Source: Streptomyces odontomachi (lineage in GTDB: Bacteria > Actinomycetota > Actinomycetes > Streptomycetales > Streptomycetaceae). Taken from it: a DNA stretch of 64,000 nucleotides. The DNA lies in assembly GCF_024435355.1 (NCBI RefSeq), contig NZ_JAMJWG010000006.1, positions 310,001-374,000 of the forward strand, in the 5' to 3' direction. Numbering within the stretch: the first letter of the stretch is position 1; every line of letters begins with the position of its first letter. Shown here piece by piece: positions 1 through 7,445 of the stretch. The notes under the pieces are model-generated. The model was not told where the DNA came from. It did no database searches and saw only the letters and a list, made by a program, of their open reading frames with translations. The position numbers were made by a program, and so were the translations under genes.

Positions 1-146
1 CCCTACGGCAGTCACCAGGAGCGGTCGGCGGCGCCCGCCACCCTCGGCGACACGACGCACACGCCGCGTCACACACCCGGCGACCAGTAGCACCAGACGC
101 ACCGGGCCGTCGGACTCCCCCACGACCCACCACCCGGCACAACGAA

Positions 147-180
147 AAGTGCTGGTCGAGATCGCTCCCGACCAGCACTT
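147..180 (-). terminator. Rho-independent terminator after tRNA-Leu
   Basis: Twelve bases pair perfectly (AAGTGCTGGTCG with CGACCAGCACTT) around a 10-base loop. Read on the minus strand the stem is followed by TTTTCG. It lies directly downstream of the tRNA gene, so it most likely ends that transcript. Bases 1-146 hold no gene that I can support. Confidence 0.75.
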
Positions 181-198
181 CGCTGGGAAAATACGAGG

Positions 199-283
199 TG
201 TCCGAGGGGGGACTTGAACCCCCACGCCCGATAAAGGGCACTAGCACCTCAAGCTAGCGCGTCTGCCATTCCGCCACCCGGAC
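199..283 (-). tRNA. tRNA-Leu (anticodon GAG)
   Basis: On the minus strand a class II tRNA cloverleaf is readable. The acceptor stem GTCCGGG pairs with CTCGGAC (one G-U), followed by discriminator A. The D-arm is of GGCGGAATGGCAGAC type. The anticodon stem CTAGC/GCTAG encloses loop TTGAGGT, giving anticodon GAG. There is a long variable arm (TGCCCTTTATCGGGCG) and a T-arm with GGTTCAAGTCC. The CCA end is not encoded. tRNA genes are common integration sites, but I see no flanking integrase or direct repeat here. Confidence 0.93.
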
Positions 284-416
284 CAGGTGAGCCGTCACAG
301 GACGTCTCCCGCGGCGACACGACCAACAATACCAAGGTTTCGGCGCGGGTTTCACCTGCGTATCCGCTGGGTGGGCGGGCCGTCCCCACCGGCCCGGGCG
401 GGGACGGGACCGTGGG

Positions 417-1970
417 TCACGGCATCAGCTGGTACTCCGGGAAGTTGCCGGGCAGCCGCTCCCCGGTGGCGCCGTGGGTCACCGCGTGGACGAGGAGTTC
501 GCCCCCGACGAAGGCGCCGCGCCAGGAGGCGCCGAAGCCGCCGAAGAGTTCATCGCGGTCGCCGCGGGAGCGCGGCCTGCCGTGGCCGACCTTGAAGGCG
601 CGGATCTGCGGGGCGAGCCGCTCGTAGGTGGCACGGTCGTCGGTGGCGAGGGTGGCGACGAGGGCGCCGTTCGATGCGTTCATGGCGGCCAGCAGCTCGG
701 CCTCGGTGTCGACCAGGACGATCGTGTCGACCGGGCCGAAGGGCTCCGCGTGGTGCAGCGGGGAGGACGGCGGCGGGTGGAGGAGGGTGACGGGCGGAAC
801 GTATGCGGAGGTGTCCTGGCCGGGCAGGAAGCGGCCGTCGGCGAGCGAGCCGCGGTGCAGCGGCACGGCGCCGCGGTCGATCGCCTCCGTGACCTGGTCG
901 CCGAGCTCCTTGGCCTTGGCGGCGTTGATCAGTGGCCCGAAGTCCAGGTCGGGGTAGGGGTCGTCGCGCTGCTCGACGGCGAGCGGATGGCCGATCCGCA
1001 CGGTGCGCACCGCGGGCAGGTAGGCGTCGAGGAACGCATCGAACAGGCTGCGCTGCACGACGAAGCGCGGATAGGCCGTGCACCGCTGCTTGCCGAAGTC
1101 GAACAGCTTGGGGACGACGGCTGCGAGGGCGTCGAAGTCGGAGTAGTTCCAGATGCCCCAGGTGTTCAGGCCCTCCTGTTCGAGGATGTGGCGTTTGCCG
1201 AGGTCGGCGACGGCGGTGGCGACGGCGGCGCCGGTGTCGCGCCCGCCGACGAAGGACACGCAACCGATCTCCGGCGCCCGTACCAGCGCCTCGGAGAGCT
1301 GCCCCCCGCCGCCGCTGACGAGGGTGACCGGGATGCCTTCGCGGGCGGCGAGCGCGCAGGCCAGGGTCAGGCAGGCCGCACCGCCGTCGGTGGGGGTCTT
1401 GGCGATGACGGCGTTGCCGGCGAGCGCCTGCACCAGCAGGGCGTGCACCAGGACGGACATGGGGTAGTTCCAGCTGGCGATGTTGGAGACCGGGCCGTCC
1501 AGCGGGGTGCGGCCGTCGAGCATCGACTCGATGCCGTCGGTGTACCAGCGGACGCCGTCGATGGCACGGTCGACGTCGGCCCGGGCGAGCCGCCACGGCT
1601 TGCCGATCTCCCAGACCAGGAGCAGGGCGAGCAGCTCACGGTGCTGGGTGAGCGCGTCGAGCGTGGCGGCCACGCGGTCGCGCCGCTCGGGCAGCGGGAT
1701 GTGCCGCCAGGCGCGGTGCTGGTCGAGCGCGGCGCGCACGGCCTGCCGGGCGGTGCCGGCGTCGATACGGGGCGGGCCGGCGACCGGGCTCTGGTCGACG
1801 GGGCTGGCGGCGGGCAGTGCCCGGCCGTCGGCCCGCCAGGTGGCGCCCCACAGGTTGAGCACACGGTCGTCGCGGAACGCCTCGGGTGCGGCGGCCAGGC
1901 AGCGCGCCCAGATGTCGGCCCAGGAGGTGCCGGATTTGAGGGTGAGGGTGGAGGTGAAGGTGGCTGGCAT
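417..1970 (-). CDS. Aldehyde dehydrogenase family protein
   Basis: The 517-residue protein has the ALDH fold signatures. The general-base Glu lies in LEQEGLN and the catalytic Cys in FGKQRCTA, matching the family pattern FxxxGQxC, and NAD(P)-binding GGxxTG-like segments lie before them. The sequence around the Glu (EQEGLNTWGIWN) is unusual for the common ALDH subfamilies, so the substrate cannot be named. The ATG at 1970 has GGAG about nine bases upstream; the open frame continues further upstream but reads as unstructured Arg/Pro sequence, so a longer start is unlikely. It follows sucC-sucD on the same strand and is divergent from the oxalate operon, so it may act on a C2 aldehyde such as glyoxylate. 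That is inference only. Confidence 0.8.
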   Translation of the reverse strand: MPATFTSTLTLKSGTSWADIWARCLAAAPEAFRDDRVLNLWGATWRADGRALPAASPVDQSPVAGPPRIDAGTARQAVRAALDQHRAWRHIPLPERRDRVAATLDALTQHRELLALLLVWEIGKPWRLARADVDRAIDGVRWYTDGIESMLDGRTPLDGPVSNIASWNYPMSVLVHALLVQALAGNAVIAKTPTDGGAACLTLACALAAREGIPVTLVSGGGGQLSEALVRAPEIGCVSFVGGRDTGAAVATAVADLGKRHILEQEGLNTWGIWNYSDFDALAAVVPKLFDFGKQRCTAYPRFVVQRSLFDAFLDAYLPAVRTVRIGHPLAVEQRDDPYPDLDFGPLINAAKAKELGDQVTEAIDRGAVPLHRGSLADGRFLPGQDTSAYVPPVTLLHPPPSSPLHHAEPFGPVDTIVLVDTEAELLAAMNASNGALVATLATDDRATYERLAPQIRAFKVGHGRPRSRGDRDELFGGFGASWRGAFVGGELLVHAVTHGATGERLPGNFPEYQLMP

Positions 1971-2145
1971 GAGGTGTCTCCGCTCGCGGTGCTCAGTCGG
2001 GGCGGGATCGTGCCGGGATCGTGCGGGAATCTCTTCGCGTGTGGCCGGGCGCGTGGCCTGACCAGGGCGCGGACGGTGCCCGGTGCGCAGGCGTGTCGCG
2101 GATGCGCACCCGGTCAGGCTGACCGCGGTGGGCGCGTGGGGCGGG

Positions 2146-3024
2146 TCAGGAGCCCAGGCGGTCCAGGACCAGGCGGGCCGCCTCGGTGGGGGTCGCGCCG
2201 ACCCGCACTCCGACGTCCTCCAGTGCCGCCTGCTTGGCGGCCGCCGTGCCCGACGAGCCGGAGACGATCGCTCCGGCGTGGCCCATGGTCTTGCCCTCGG
2301 GTGCGGTGAATCCGGCGATGTAGCCGACGACGGGTTTGGTGACGTGCTCGCGGATGTAGGCGGCGGCGCGTTCCTCCGCATCCCCGCCGATCTCCCCGAT
2401 GAGCACGATCAGCTCGGTGTCCGGGTCGTCCTGGAAGGCGGCCAGGCAGTCGATGTGGGTGGTGCCGATGACGGGGTCGCCGCCGATGCCGACACAGGTG
2501 GAGAAGCCGATGTCGCGCAGCTCGTACATGAGCTGGTAGGTAAGCGTGCCCGACTTGGAGACCAGGCCGATGCGGCCCGGTTTGGTGATGTCGGCGGGGA
2601 TGATGCCGGCGTTGGACTGCCCGGGGGTGATCAGCCCGGGGCAGTTCGGGCCGATGACCCGGGTGCCCCTGGCTTTCGCGTGGGCCTGGAAGGCGACGGC
2701 ATCGTGCACCGGGATGCCCTCGGTGATGACGACGGCGAGGGCGATCTCCGCGTCGGCGGCTTCCACGACGGCGGCCTTGGCGAAGGCGGGCGGTACGAAG
2801 ACGACGCTGACGTCGGCGCCGGTGGCGTCCATGCCCTCGGCGACGGAGCCGAAGACGGGTACGGAGCGCTCGTCGAAGTCGACGTTCTGGCCGGCCTTGC
2901 GCGGGTTGACGCCGCCGACCACGTCGGTGCCGGCAGCGAGCATCCGGCGGGTGTGCTTCATGCCCTCGCCGCCGGTCATGCCCTGGACGAGGACCTTGCT
3001 CTCCTTGGTGAGGTAGATGGCCAT
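2146..3024 (-). CDS. sucD: Succinyl-CoA synthetase alpha-subunit family protein
   Basis: This is a 292-residue SucD homologue of normal length. It has the N-terminal CoA-binding Rossmann domain (VQGMTGGEGMKH), the ligase motif GPNCPGLITP, and the phosphohistidine region GHAGAIVSGSSG carrying the active-site His. Known reaction of the family: succinate + CoA + NTP to succinyl-CoA. It lies 12 bases after sucC. A sucCD pair beside oxc/frc is not the usual TCA-cycle context. It may be a second copy that supplies succinyl-CoA as CoA donor, or that activates another dicarboxylate (malate or oxalate). The sequence alone does not decide this. Confidence 0.88.
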   Translation of the reverse strand: MAIYLTKESKVLVQGMTGGEGMKHTRRMLAAGTDVVGGVNPRKAGQNVDFDERSVPVFGSVAEGMDATGADVSVVFVPPAFAKAAVVEAADAEIALAVVITEGIPVHDAVAFQAHAKARGTRVIGPNCPGLITPGQSNAGIIPADITKPGRIGLVSKSGTLTYQLMYELRDIGFSTCVGIGGDPVIGTTHIDCLAAFQDDPDTELIVLIGEIGGDAEERAAAYIREHVTKPVVGYIAGFTAPEGKTMGHAGAIVSGSSGTAAAKQAALEDVGVRVGATPTEAARLVLDRLGS

Positions 3025-3036
3025 GTCCGGGCTCCT

Positions 3037-4185
3037 TCAGTGGGCGTGGGCGAGGTCGGCGGCGCGGCGCGCGGCGCCGTCCATGGAGGTGGCCTGCTCG
3101 ACGAGCGGGTGGCGGTGTGCGTCGAGGATGGTGCGGCCGCGCACCGCGTTGTTGCCGTCGAGCCGTACGACGACGGGTTTGGTGAGCCGTACGGTGTCCA
3201 GGGCGCGCACGATGCCGTCGGCGACGGCGTCGCAGGCGGTGATGCCGCCGAAGACGTTGACGAACACCGACTTCACGTCCGGGTCGGCGAGGATGACGCC
3301 GAGGCCGTCGGCCATCACCTGGGCGGAGGCGCCGCCGCCGATGTCGAGGAAGTTGGCCGGGCGGGCGCCGCAGCCGGCCACCACGTCGAGGGTGGACATC
3401 ACGAGGCCGGCGCCGTTGCCGATGATGCCGACCTCGCCGTCGAGCTTGACGTAGTTGAGGCCCTTGGCCTGTGCCGTGGCCTCCAGCGACTCCGCCTCGT
3501 CGGCGAGGTGGGCCTCGCAGGGGCCGTGTTCTCCCCAGCGGGCCTGCCGGAACTGGGCGTTGTCGTCGAGGGTGACCTTGGCGTCCAGGGCGAGGATCTG
3601 CCCCTGGGCGGTGCGTACCAGCGGGTTGACCTCGACGAGCAGCGCGTCTTCGCGTACCAGCACGTCCCAGAGCCGGACGAGGACGTCCACGGTCTGCGGG
3701 GGCAGGGCGGCGGCCCGCGCGATCTCGGCGGCCTTGGCCGAGGTGACGCCCTCGTCGGGGTCGATCGGGATGCGGGCGACGGCGTCGGGGCGGCTCGCGG
3801 CCACCTCCTCGATGTCCATGCCGCCTTCGGCGGAGGCGATCGCGAGGAACCGTCCTGCGGCGCGGTCGAGCACGTAGGAGACGTAGTACTCCTGCGCGAT
3901 GTCGACGGGCTCGGCGACCATCACCCGCCGCACGGTGTGCCCCTTGATGTCCATGCCGAGGATCTGGCGCGCGGTCAGTTCGGCGGCGGCGGGGTCGGCG
4001 GCAATCTTGACGCCGCCCGCCTTGCCGCGTCCGCCGGTCTTCACCTGTGCCTTGACGACGACGCGTCCGCCCAGGCGGCGGGCGATCTCGCGGGCTCCCT
4101 TGGGGGTGTCGGTGACGTCCGCCTTCGGTACGACGATGCCGTGTTCCTCGAAGAGTTCCCTTGCCTGGTGTTCGTACAGGTCCAT
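3037..4185 (-). CDS. sucC: Succinyl-CoA synthetase beta-subunit family protein
   Basis: The 382-residue protein starts MDLYEHQARELF, the classic SucC start. It has an ATP-grasp domain (VVKAQVKTGGRGKAGGVK near residues 45-65) and a C-terminal ligase-CoA domain with GIIGNGAGLVMSTLD and NVFGGITACD, the loop that contacts the phosphohistidine of SucD. The ATG at 4185 was chosen because it gives family length and begins at the conserved sequence. It is the first gene of the minus-strand sucC-sucD-ALDH operon. Its promoter must lie in the 247-base divergent gap to oxc, which contains a strong palindromic operator. Confidence 0.88.
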   Translation of the reverse strand: MDLYEHQARELFEEHGIVVPKADVTDTPKGAREIARRLGGRVVVKAQVKTGGRGKAGGVKIAADPAAAELTARQILGMDIKGHTVRRVMVAEPVDIAQEYYVSYVLDRAAGRFLAIASAEGGMDIEEVAASRPDAVARIPIDPDEGVTSAKAAEIARAAALPPQTVDVLVRLWDVLVREDALLVEVNPLVRTAQGQILALDAKVTLDDNAQFRQARWGEHGPCEAHLADEAESLEATAQAKGLNYVKLDGEVGIIGNGAGLVMSTLDVVAGCGARPANFLDIGGGASAQVMADGLGVILADPDVKSVFVNVFGGITACDAVADGIVRALDTVRLTKPVVVRLDGNNAVRGRTILDAHRHPLVEQATSMDGAARRAADLAHAH

Positions 4186-4288
4186 CTCGGCTCCTGACTG
4201 CCGTGGCGTCGGGGTGAGTTCCACCGACGTCTTGAAAAGTGCTGCACGCCCCCTGGACACCATCCACCGGATGCGGGATAACAAGCTT

Positions 4289-4316
4289 CATACAGTATTC
4301 GTCGACTGTATGCAAT
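4289..4316. promoter_or_regulatory. Palindromic operator of the oxalate operon (GntR/FCD type)
   Basis: The divergent gap between sucC and oxc holds CATACAGT-(8)-ACTGTATG (4289-4312). It runs into CGTCGACTGTATGCAAT (4300-4316). That 17-mer recurs with one mismatch at 60873-60889 in the divergent promoter of the second oxalate transporter and panE. The A/T-rich, symmetric site stands out against the local GC content. It probably binds the FCD-type GntR protein encoded at 58.3-59.0 kb, whose own promoter carries CTGTATGC and CTGTAGAC half-sites. Confidence 0.7.
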
Positions 4317-4432
4317 CTACCGGCGACAGGTAGAGACCGCCGGCCGAACCCGGCGGGAGCAGCACGGATGAAGCGCCGGAGCCCACCCGCTCCACGGCGC
4401 GCAACGAAGAGACGAGGAGAAGAGGACTTCGC

Positions 4433-6127
4433 ATGCCCGACGACAGCAGCGACAAGAGCCCCGAACTGATCTCCGGCGGGCATCTGGTCGCCAAGGCACT
4501 CAAGGCAGAGGGTGTCGAGGTCATCTACACCTTGTGCGGCGGCCACATCATCGACATCTACGACGGCTGTGTGGACGAAGGCATCGACGTCGTCGACGTA
4601 CGACACGAGCAGGTGGCCGCCCACGCCGCCGACGGATACGCGCGCATCACCGGCAAACCGGGTTGTGCGGTGGTCACCGCCGGCCCCGGCACCACCGACG
4701 CCGTCACCGGTGTCGCCAACGCCTACCGCGCCGAATCACCGATGCTGCTGATCGGCGGCCAGGGGGCGCACACCCAGCACAAGATGGGCTCCTTGCAGGA
4801 CCTCCCGCACGTCGACATGATGACCCCGATCACCAAGTTCGCCGCGACCGTGCCGGACACCGCGCGCGCCGCGGACATGGTGTCGATGGCCTTCCGCGAG
4901 TGCTACCACGGTGCGCCCGGACCGTCGTTCCTGGAGATCCCGCGCGACGTGCTGGACGCCAAGGTGCCCGTGGAGAAGGCACGGATCCCGAAGGCCGGGC
5001 ACTACCGCGCCTCCACCCGCACCGCGGGCGACCCCGAGGCGGTCGAGAAGCTCGCCGACCTGCTGGTGCACGCCGAGAAGCCGGCGATCCTGCTGGGCAG
5101 CCAGGTGTGGACCACCCGGGGCACCGAGGCCGCCATCGAGCTGGTGCGCACCCTGAACGTCCCGGCGTACATGAACGGCGCCGGCCGCGGCACCCTGCCG
5201 CCCGGCGATCCGCACCACTTCCAGCTCTCGCGGCGCTACGCGTTCTCCAATGCCGACGTCATCGTGATCGTCGGCACCCCGTTCGACTTCCGCATGGGCT
5301 ACGGCAAGCGGCTCTCCGCCGACGCCACGGTGGTGCAGATCGACCTGGACTACCGCACGGTCGGCAAGAACCGCGACGTCGACCTCGGCATCGTGGGCGA
5401 TGCGGGGCTCGTCCTGAAGTCGGTCACGGAGGCCGCTTCGGGACGGGTCAACGGGGGCGCTTCCCGGCGCAAGGAGTGGCTGGACGAGCTGCGCGCCGCC
5501 GAGCAGGCCGCGCTGGAGAAGCGCCTGCCGAACCTCAGGTCGGACGCCTCCCCCATCCACCCGTACCGGCTGGTCAGCGAGATCAACGACTTCCTCACCG
5601 AGGACTCGATCTACATCGGCGACGGCGGCGACATCGTCACCTTCTCCGGGCAGGTGGTACAGCCCAAGTCGCCCGGCCACTGGATGGACCCGGGCCCGCT
5701 GGGCACGCTCGGCGTCGGCATCCCCTTCGTGCTCGCCGCGAAGCAGGCCCGGCCCGACAAGGAGGTCGTGGCGCTCTTCGGCGACGGCGCCTTCAGCCTC
5801 ACCGGCTGGGACTTCGAGACGCTGGTCCGCTACGACCTGCCGTTCGTCGGCATCGTCGGCAACAACTCCTCGATGAACCAGATCCGCTACGGCCAGAAGG
5901 TCAAGTACGGCGAGGACCGCGAGCGCGTCGGCAACACCCTCGGAGACGTGCACTACGACAAGTTCGCCCAGCTGCTCGGCGGCTACGGCGAAGCCGTGCG
6001 CGACCCCGCCGACATCGGACCCGCGCTGCGCCGGGCCCGCGAGTCGGGCAAGCCCTCGCTGATCAACGTGTGGGTCGACCCGGACGCGTACGCCCCCGGA
6101 ACCATGAACCAGACCATGTACAAGTGA
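4433..6127 (+). CDS. oxc: Oxalyl-CoA decarboxylase-like ThDP enzyme
   Basis: This is a 564-residue thiamine-diphosphate enzyme. The cofactor-activating Glu is near residue 59 (RHEQVAAHAADGYAR), and the C-terminal ThDP/Mg motif runs GDG (450) to NN (477-478). Length and three-domain layout fit oxalyl-CoA decarboxylase, 2-hydroxyacyl-CoA lyase and acetolactate synthase alike. The adjacent formyl-CoA:oxalate CoA-transferase decides for oxalyl-CoA to formyl-CoA + CO2. The active-site segment after residue 110 (GSLQDLPHVDMM) is closer to the hydroxyacyl-CoA-lyase pattern than to the Oxalobacter enzyme, so lyase activity giving formyl-CoA from another 2-hydroxyacyl-CoA remains possible. A GAGGAGAAGAGG ribosome binding region precedes the ATG. 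It is the first gene of the oxc-frc-acs-transporter operon. Confidence 0.8.
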   Translation: MPDDSSDKSPELISGGHLVAKALKAEGVEVIYTLCGGHIIDIYDGCVDEGIDVVDVRHEQVAAHAADGYARITGKPGCAVVTAGPGTTDAVTGVANAYRAESPMLLIGGQGAHTQHKMGSLQDLPHVDMMTPITKFAATVPDTARAADMVSMAFRECYHGAPGPSFLEIPRDVLDAKVPVEKARIPKAGHYRASTRTAGDPEAVEKLADLLVHAEKPAILLGSQVWTTRGTEAAIELVRTLNVPAYMNGAGRGTLPPGDPHHFQLSRRYAFSNADVIVIVGTPFDFRMGYGKRLSADATVVQIDLDYRTVGKNRDVDLGIVGDAGLVLKSVTEAASGRVNGGASRRKEWLDELRAAEQAALEKRLPNLRSDASPIHPYRLVSEINDFLTEDSIYIGDGGDIVTFSGQVVQPKSPGHWMDPGPLGTLGVGIPFVLAAKQARPDKEVVALFGDGAFSLTGWDFETLVRYDLPFVGIVGNNSSMNQIRYGQKVKYGEDRERVGNTLGDVHYDKFAQLLGGYGEAVRDPADIGPALRRARESGKPSLINVWVDPDAYAPGTMNQTMYK

Positions 6128-6137
6128 GGTGACCCCC

Positions 6138-7442
6138 TTGGACAGCACGGCCACCACTCACGACGCGGCCAGCACGCCCGGAACGGCCGGTACGGCCACG
6201 CGGACCGGCGCACAGGGCAGGGCACTGGACGGCATCCGCGTGCTCGACATGACGCATGTGCAGTCCGGCCCCTCCGCCACCCAGCTGCTCGCCTGGCTCG
6301 GCGCCGACGTCGTCAAACTGGAGGCGCCGACCGGCGACATCACCCGCAAGCAGCTGCGTGACCTGCCGGACGTCGACTCGCTGTACTTCACGATGCTCAA
6401 CTGCAACAAGCGCAGCATCACCCTCAACACCAAGAGCGAACGCGGCAAGGAGCTGCTGACCGAGCTGATCCGCCGTTCGGACGTCATGGTCGAGAACTTC
6501 GGCCCGGGCGCCATCGACCGGATGGGCTTCACCTGGGACCGCATCCAGGAGATCAACCCGCGGATCGTCTACGCCTCGATCAAGGGCTTCGGCGAGGGCC
6601 CGTACACCAGGTTCAAGGCGTACGAGGTGGTCGCCCAGGCCATGGGCGGCTCGATGTCCACCACCGGCTTCGACGACGGCCCACCGCTGGCCACCGGAGC
6701 GCAGATCGGTGACTCCGGCACCGGTGTGCACTGTGTGGCCGGCATCCTCGCCGCGCTCTACCAGCGGGAACGCACCGGACGCGGACAGCGCGTGAACGTC
6801 GCCATGCAGCACGCGGTGCTCAACCTGTGCCGGGTCAAGCTGCGCGACCAGCAGCGCCTGACGCACGGCCCGCTCGCCGAGTACCCCAACGAGGACTTCG
6901 GCGACGAGGTGCCGCGCTCCGGCAACGCCTCCGGCGGCGGCCAGCCCGGCTGGGCGGTCAAGTGCGCGCCGGGCGGTCCCAACGACTACGTGTACGTCAT
7001 CGTGCAGCCGGTCGGCTGGGGACCGATCTGCGAGCTGATCGGCCGGCCCGAGCTGACCGAGGACCCCGACTGGGCCACACCGGAGGCCCGGCTGCCGCAG
7101 CTGGGCAAGATGTTCCAGATGATCGAGGAGTGGTCCGTGACGCTCCCCAAGTGGGAGGTCCTGGAGAAGCTCAACGCCCACAACATCCCGTGCGGCCCGA
7201 TCCTGTCCACCAAGGAGATCATCGAGGACCCCTCGTTGGCCGCCAACGAGATGGTCGTCGAGGTCGCCCACCCCGAGCGTGGCTCTTTCACCACGGTCGG
7301 CTCCCCCCTGAAGCTGTCCGACTCCCCCGTCGAGGTCAAGAGCTCCCCCCTGCTGGGCGAGCACAACGAGGCGGTGTACGTCGGCGAACTCGGCCTCGGG
7401 GACGAGGAACTGCGCCTGCTCAAGTCGAACGGAGTGATCTGA
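6138..7442 (+). CDS. frc: Formyl-CoA:oxalate CoA-transferase
   Basis: This is a class III CoA-transferase very similar to Oxalobacter Frc. Shared segments include VQSGPSATQ, NCNKRSI, ENFGPGAIDRMGFTW and KLRDQQRL with LAEYP. The glycine loop GGGQPGW covers the active site, and the nucleophilic Asp lies in GAQIGDSGTG (near residue 192). It swaps CoA from formyl-CoA to oxalate, releasing formate and making the substrate of Oxc. I chose TTG at 6138 because GAGGTG sits six bases upstream; a GTG at 6129, directly after the oxc stop, is the alternative. It is translationally close to oxc (10-base gap) and to the following ligase (3-base gap). Confidence 0.9.
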   Translation: MDSTATTHDAASTPGTAGTATRTGAQGRALDGIRVLDMTHVQSGPSATQLLAWLGADVVKLEAPTGDITRKQLRDLPDVDSLYFTMLNCNKRSITLNTKSERGKELLTELIRRSDVMVENFGPGAIDRMGFTWDRIQEINPRIVYASIKGFGEGPYTRFKAYEVVAQAMGGSMSTTGFDDGPPLATGAQIGDSGTGVHCVAGILAALYQRERTGRGQRVNVAMQHAVLNLCRVKLRDQQRLTHGPLAEYPNEDFGDEVPRSGNASGGGQPGWAVKCAPGGPNDYVYVIVQPVGWGPICELIGRPELTEDPDWATPEARLPQLGKMFQMIEEWSVTLPKWEVLEKLNAHNIPCGPILSTKEIIEDPSLAANEMVVEVAHPERGSFTTVGSPLKLSDSPVEVKSSPLLGEHNEAVYVGELGLGDEELRLLKSNGVI

Positions 7443-7445
7443 TCC

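Noticed and set aside
199..283. tRNA-Leu as integration site of a genomic island
   Set aside because: No integrase, no excisionase and no direct repeat of the tRNA 3' end was seen in the window.
2083..4197. 704-residue open frame on the plus strand
   Set aside because: It is antisense to sucC and sucD, whose protein motifs are unmistakable; the translation is low-complexity.
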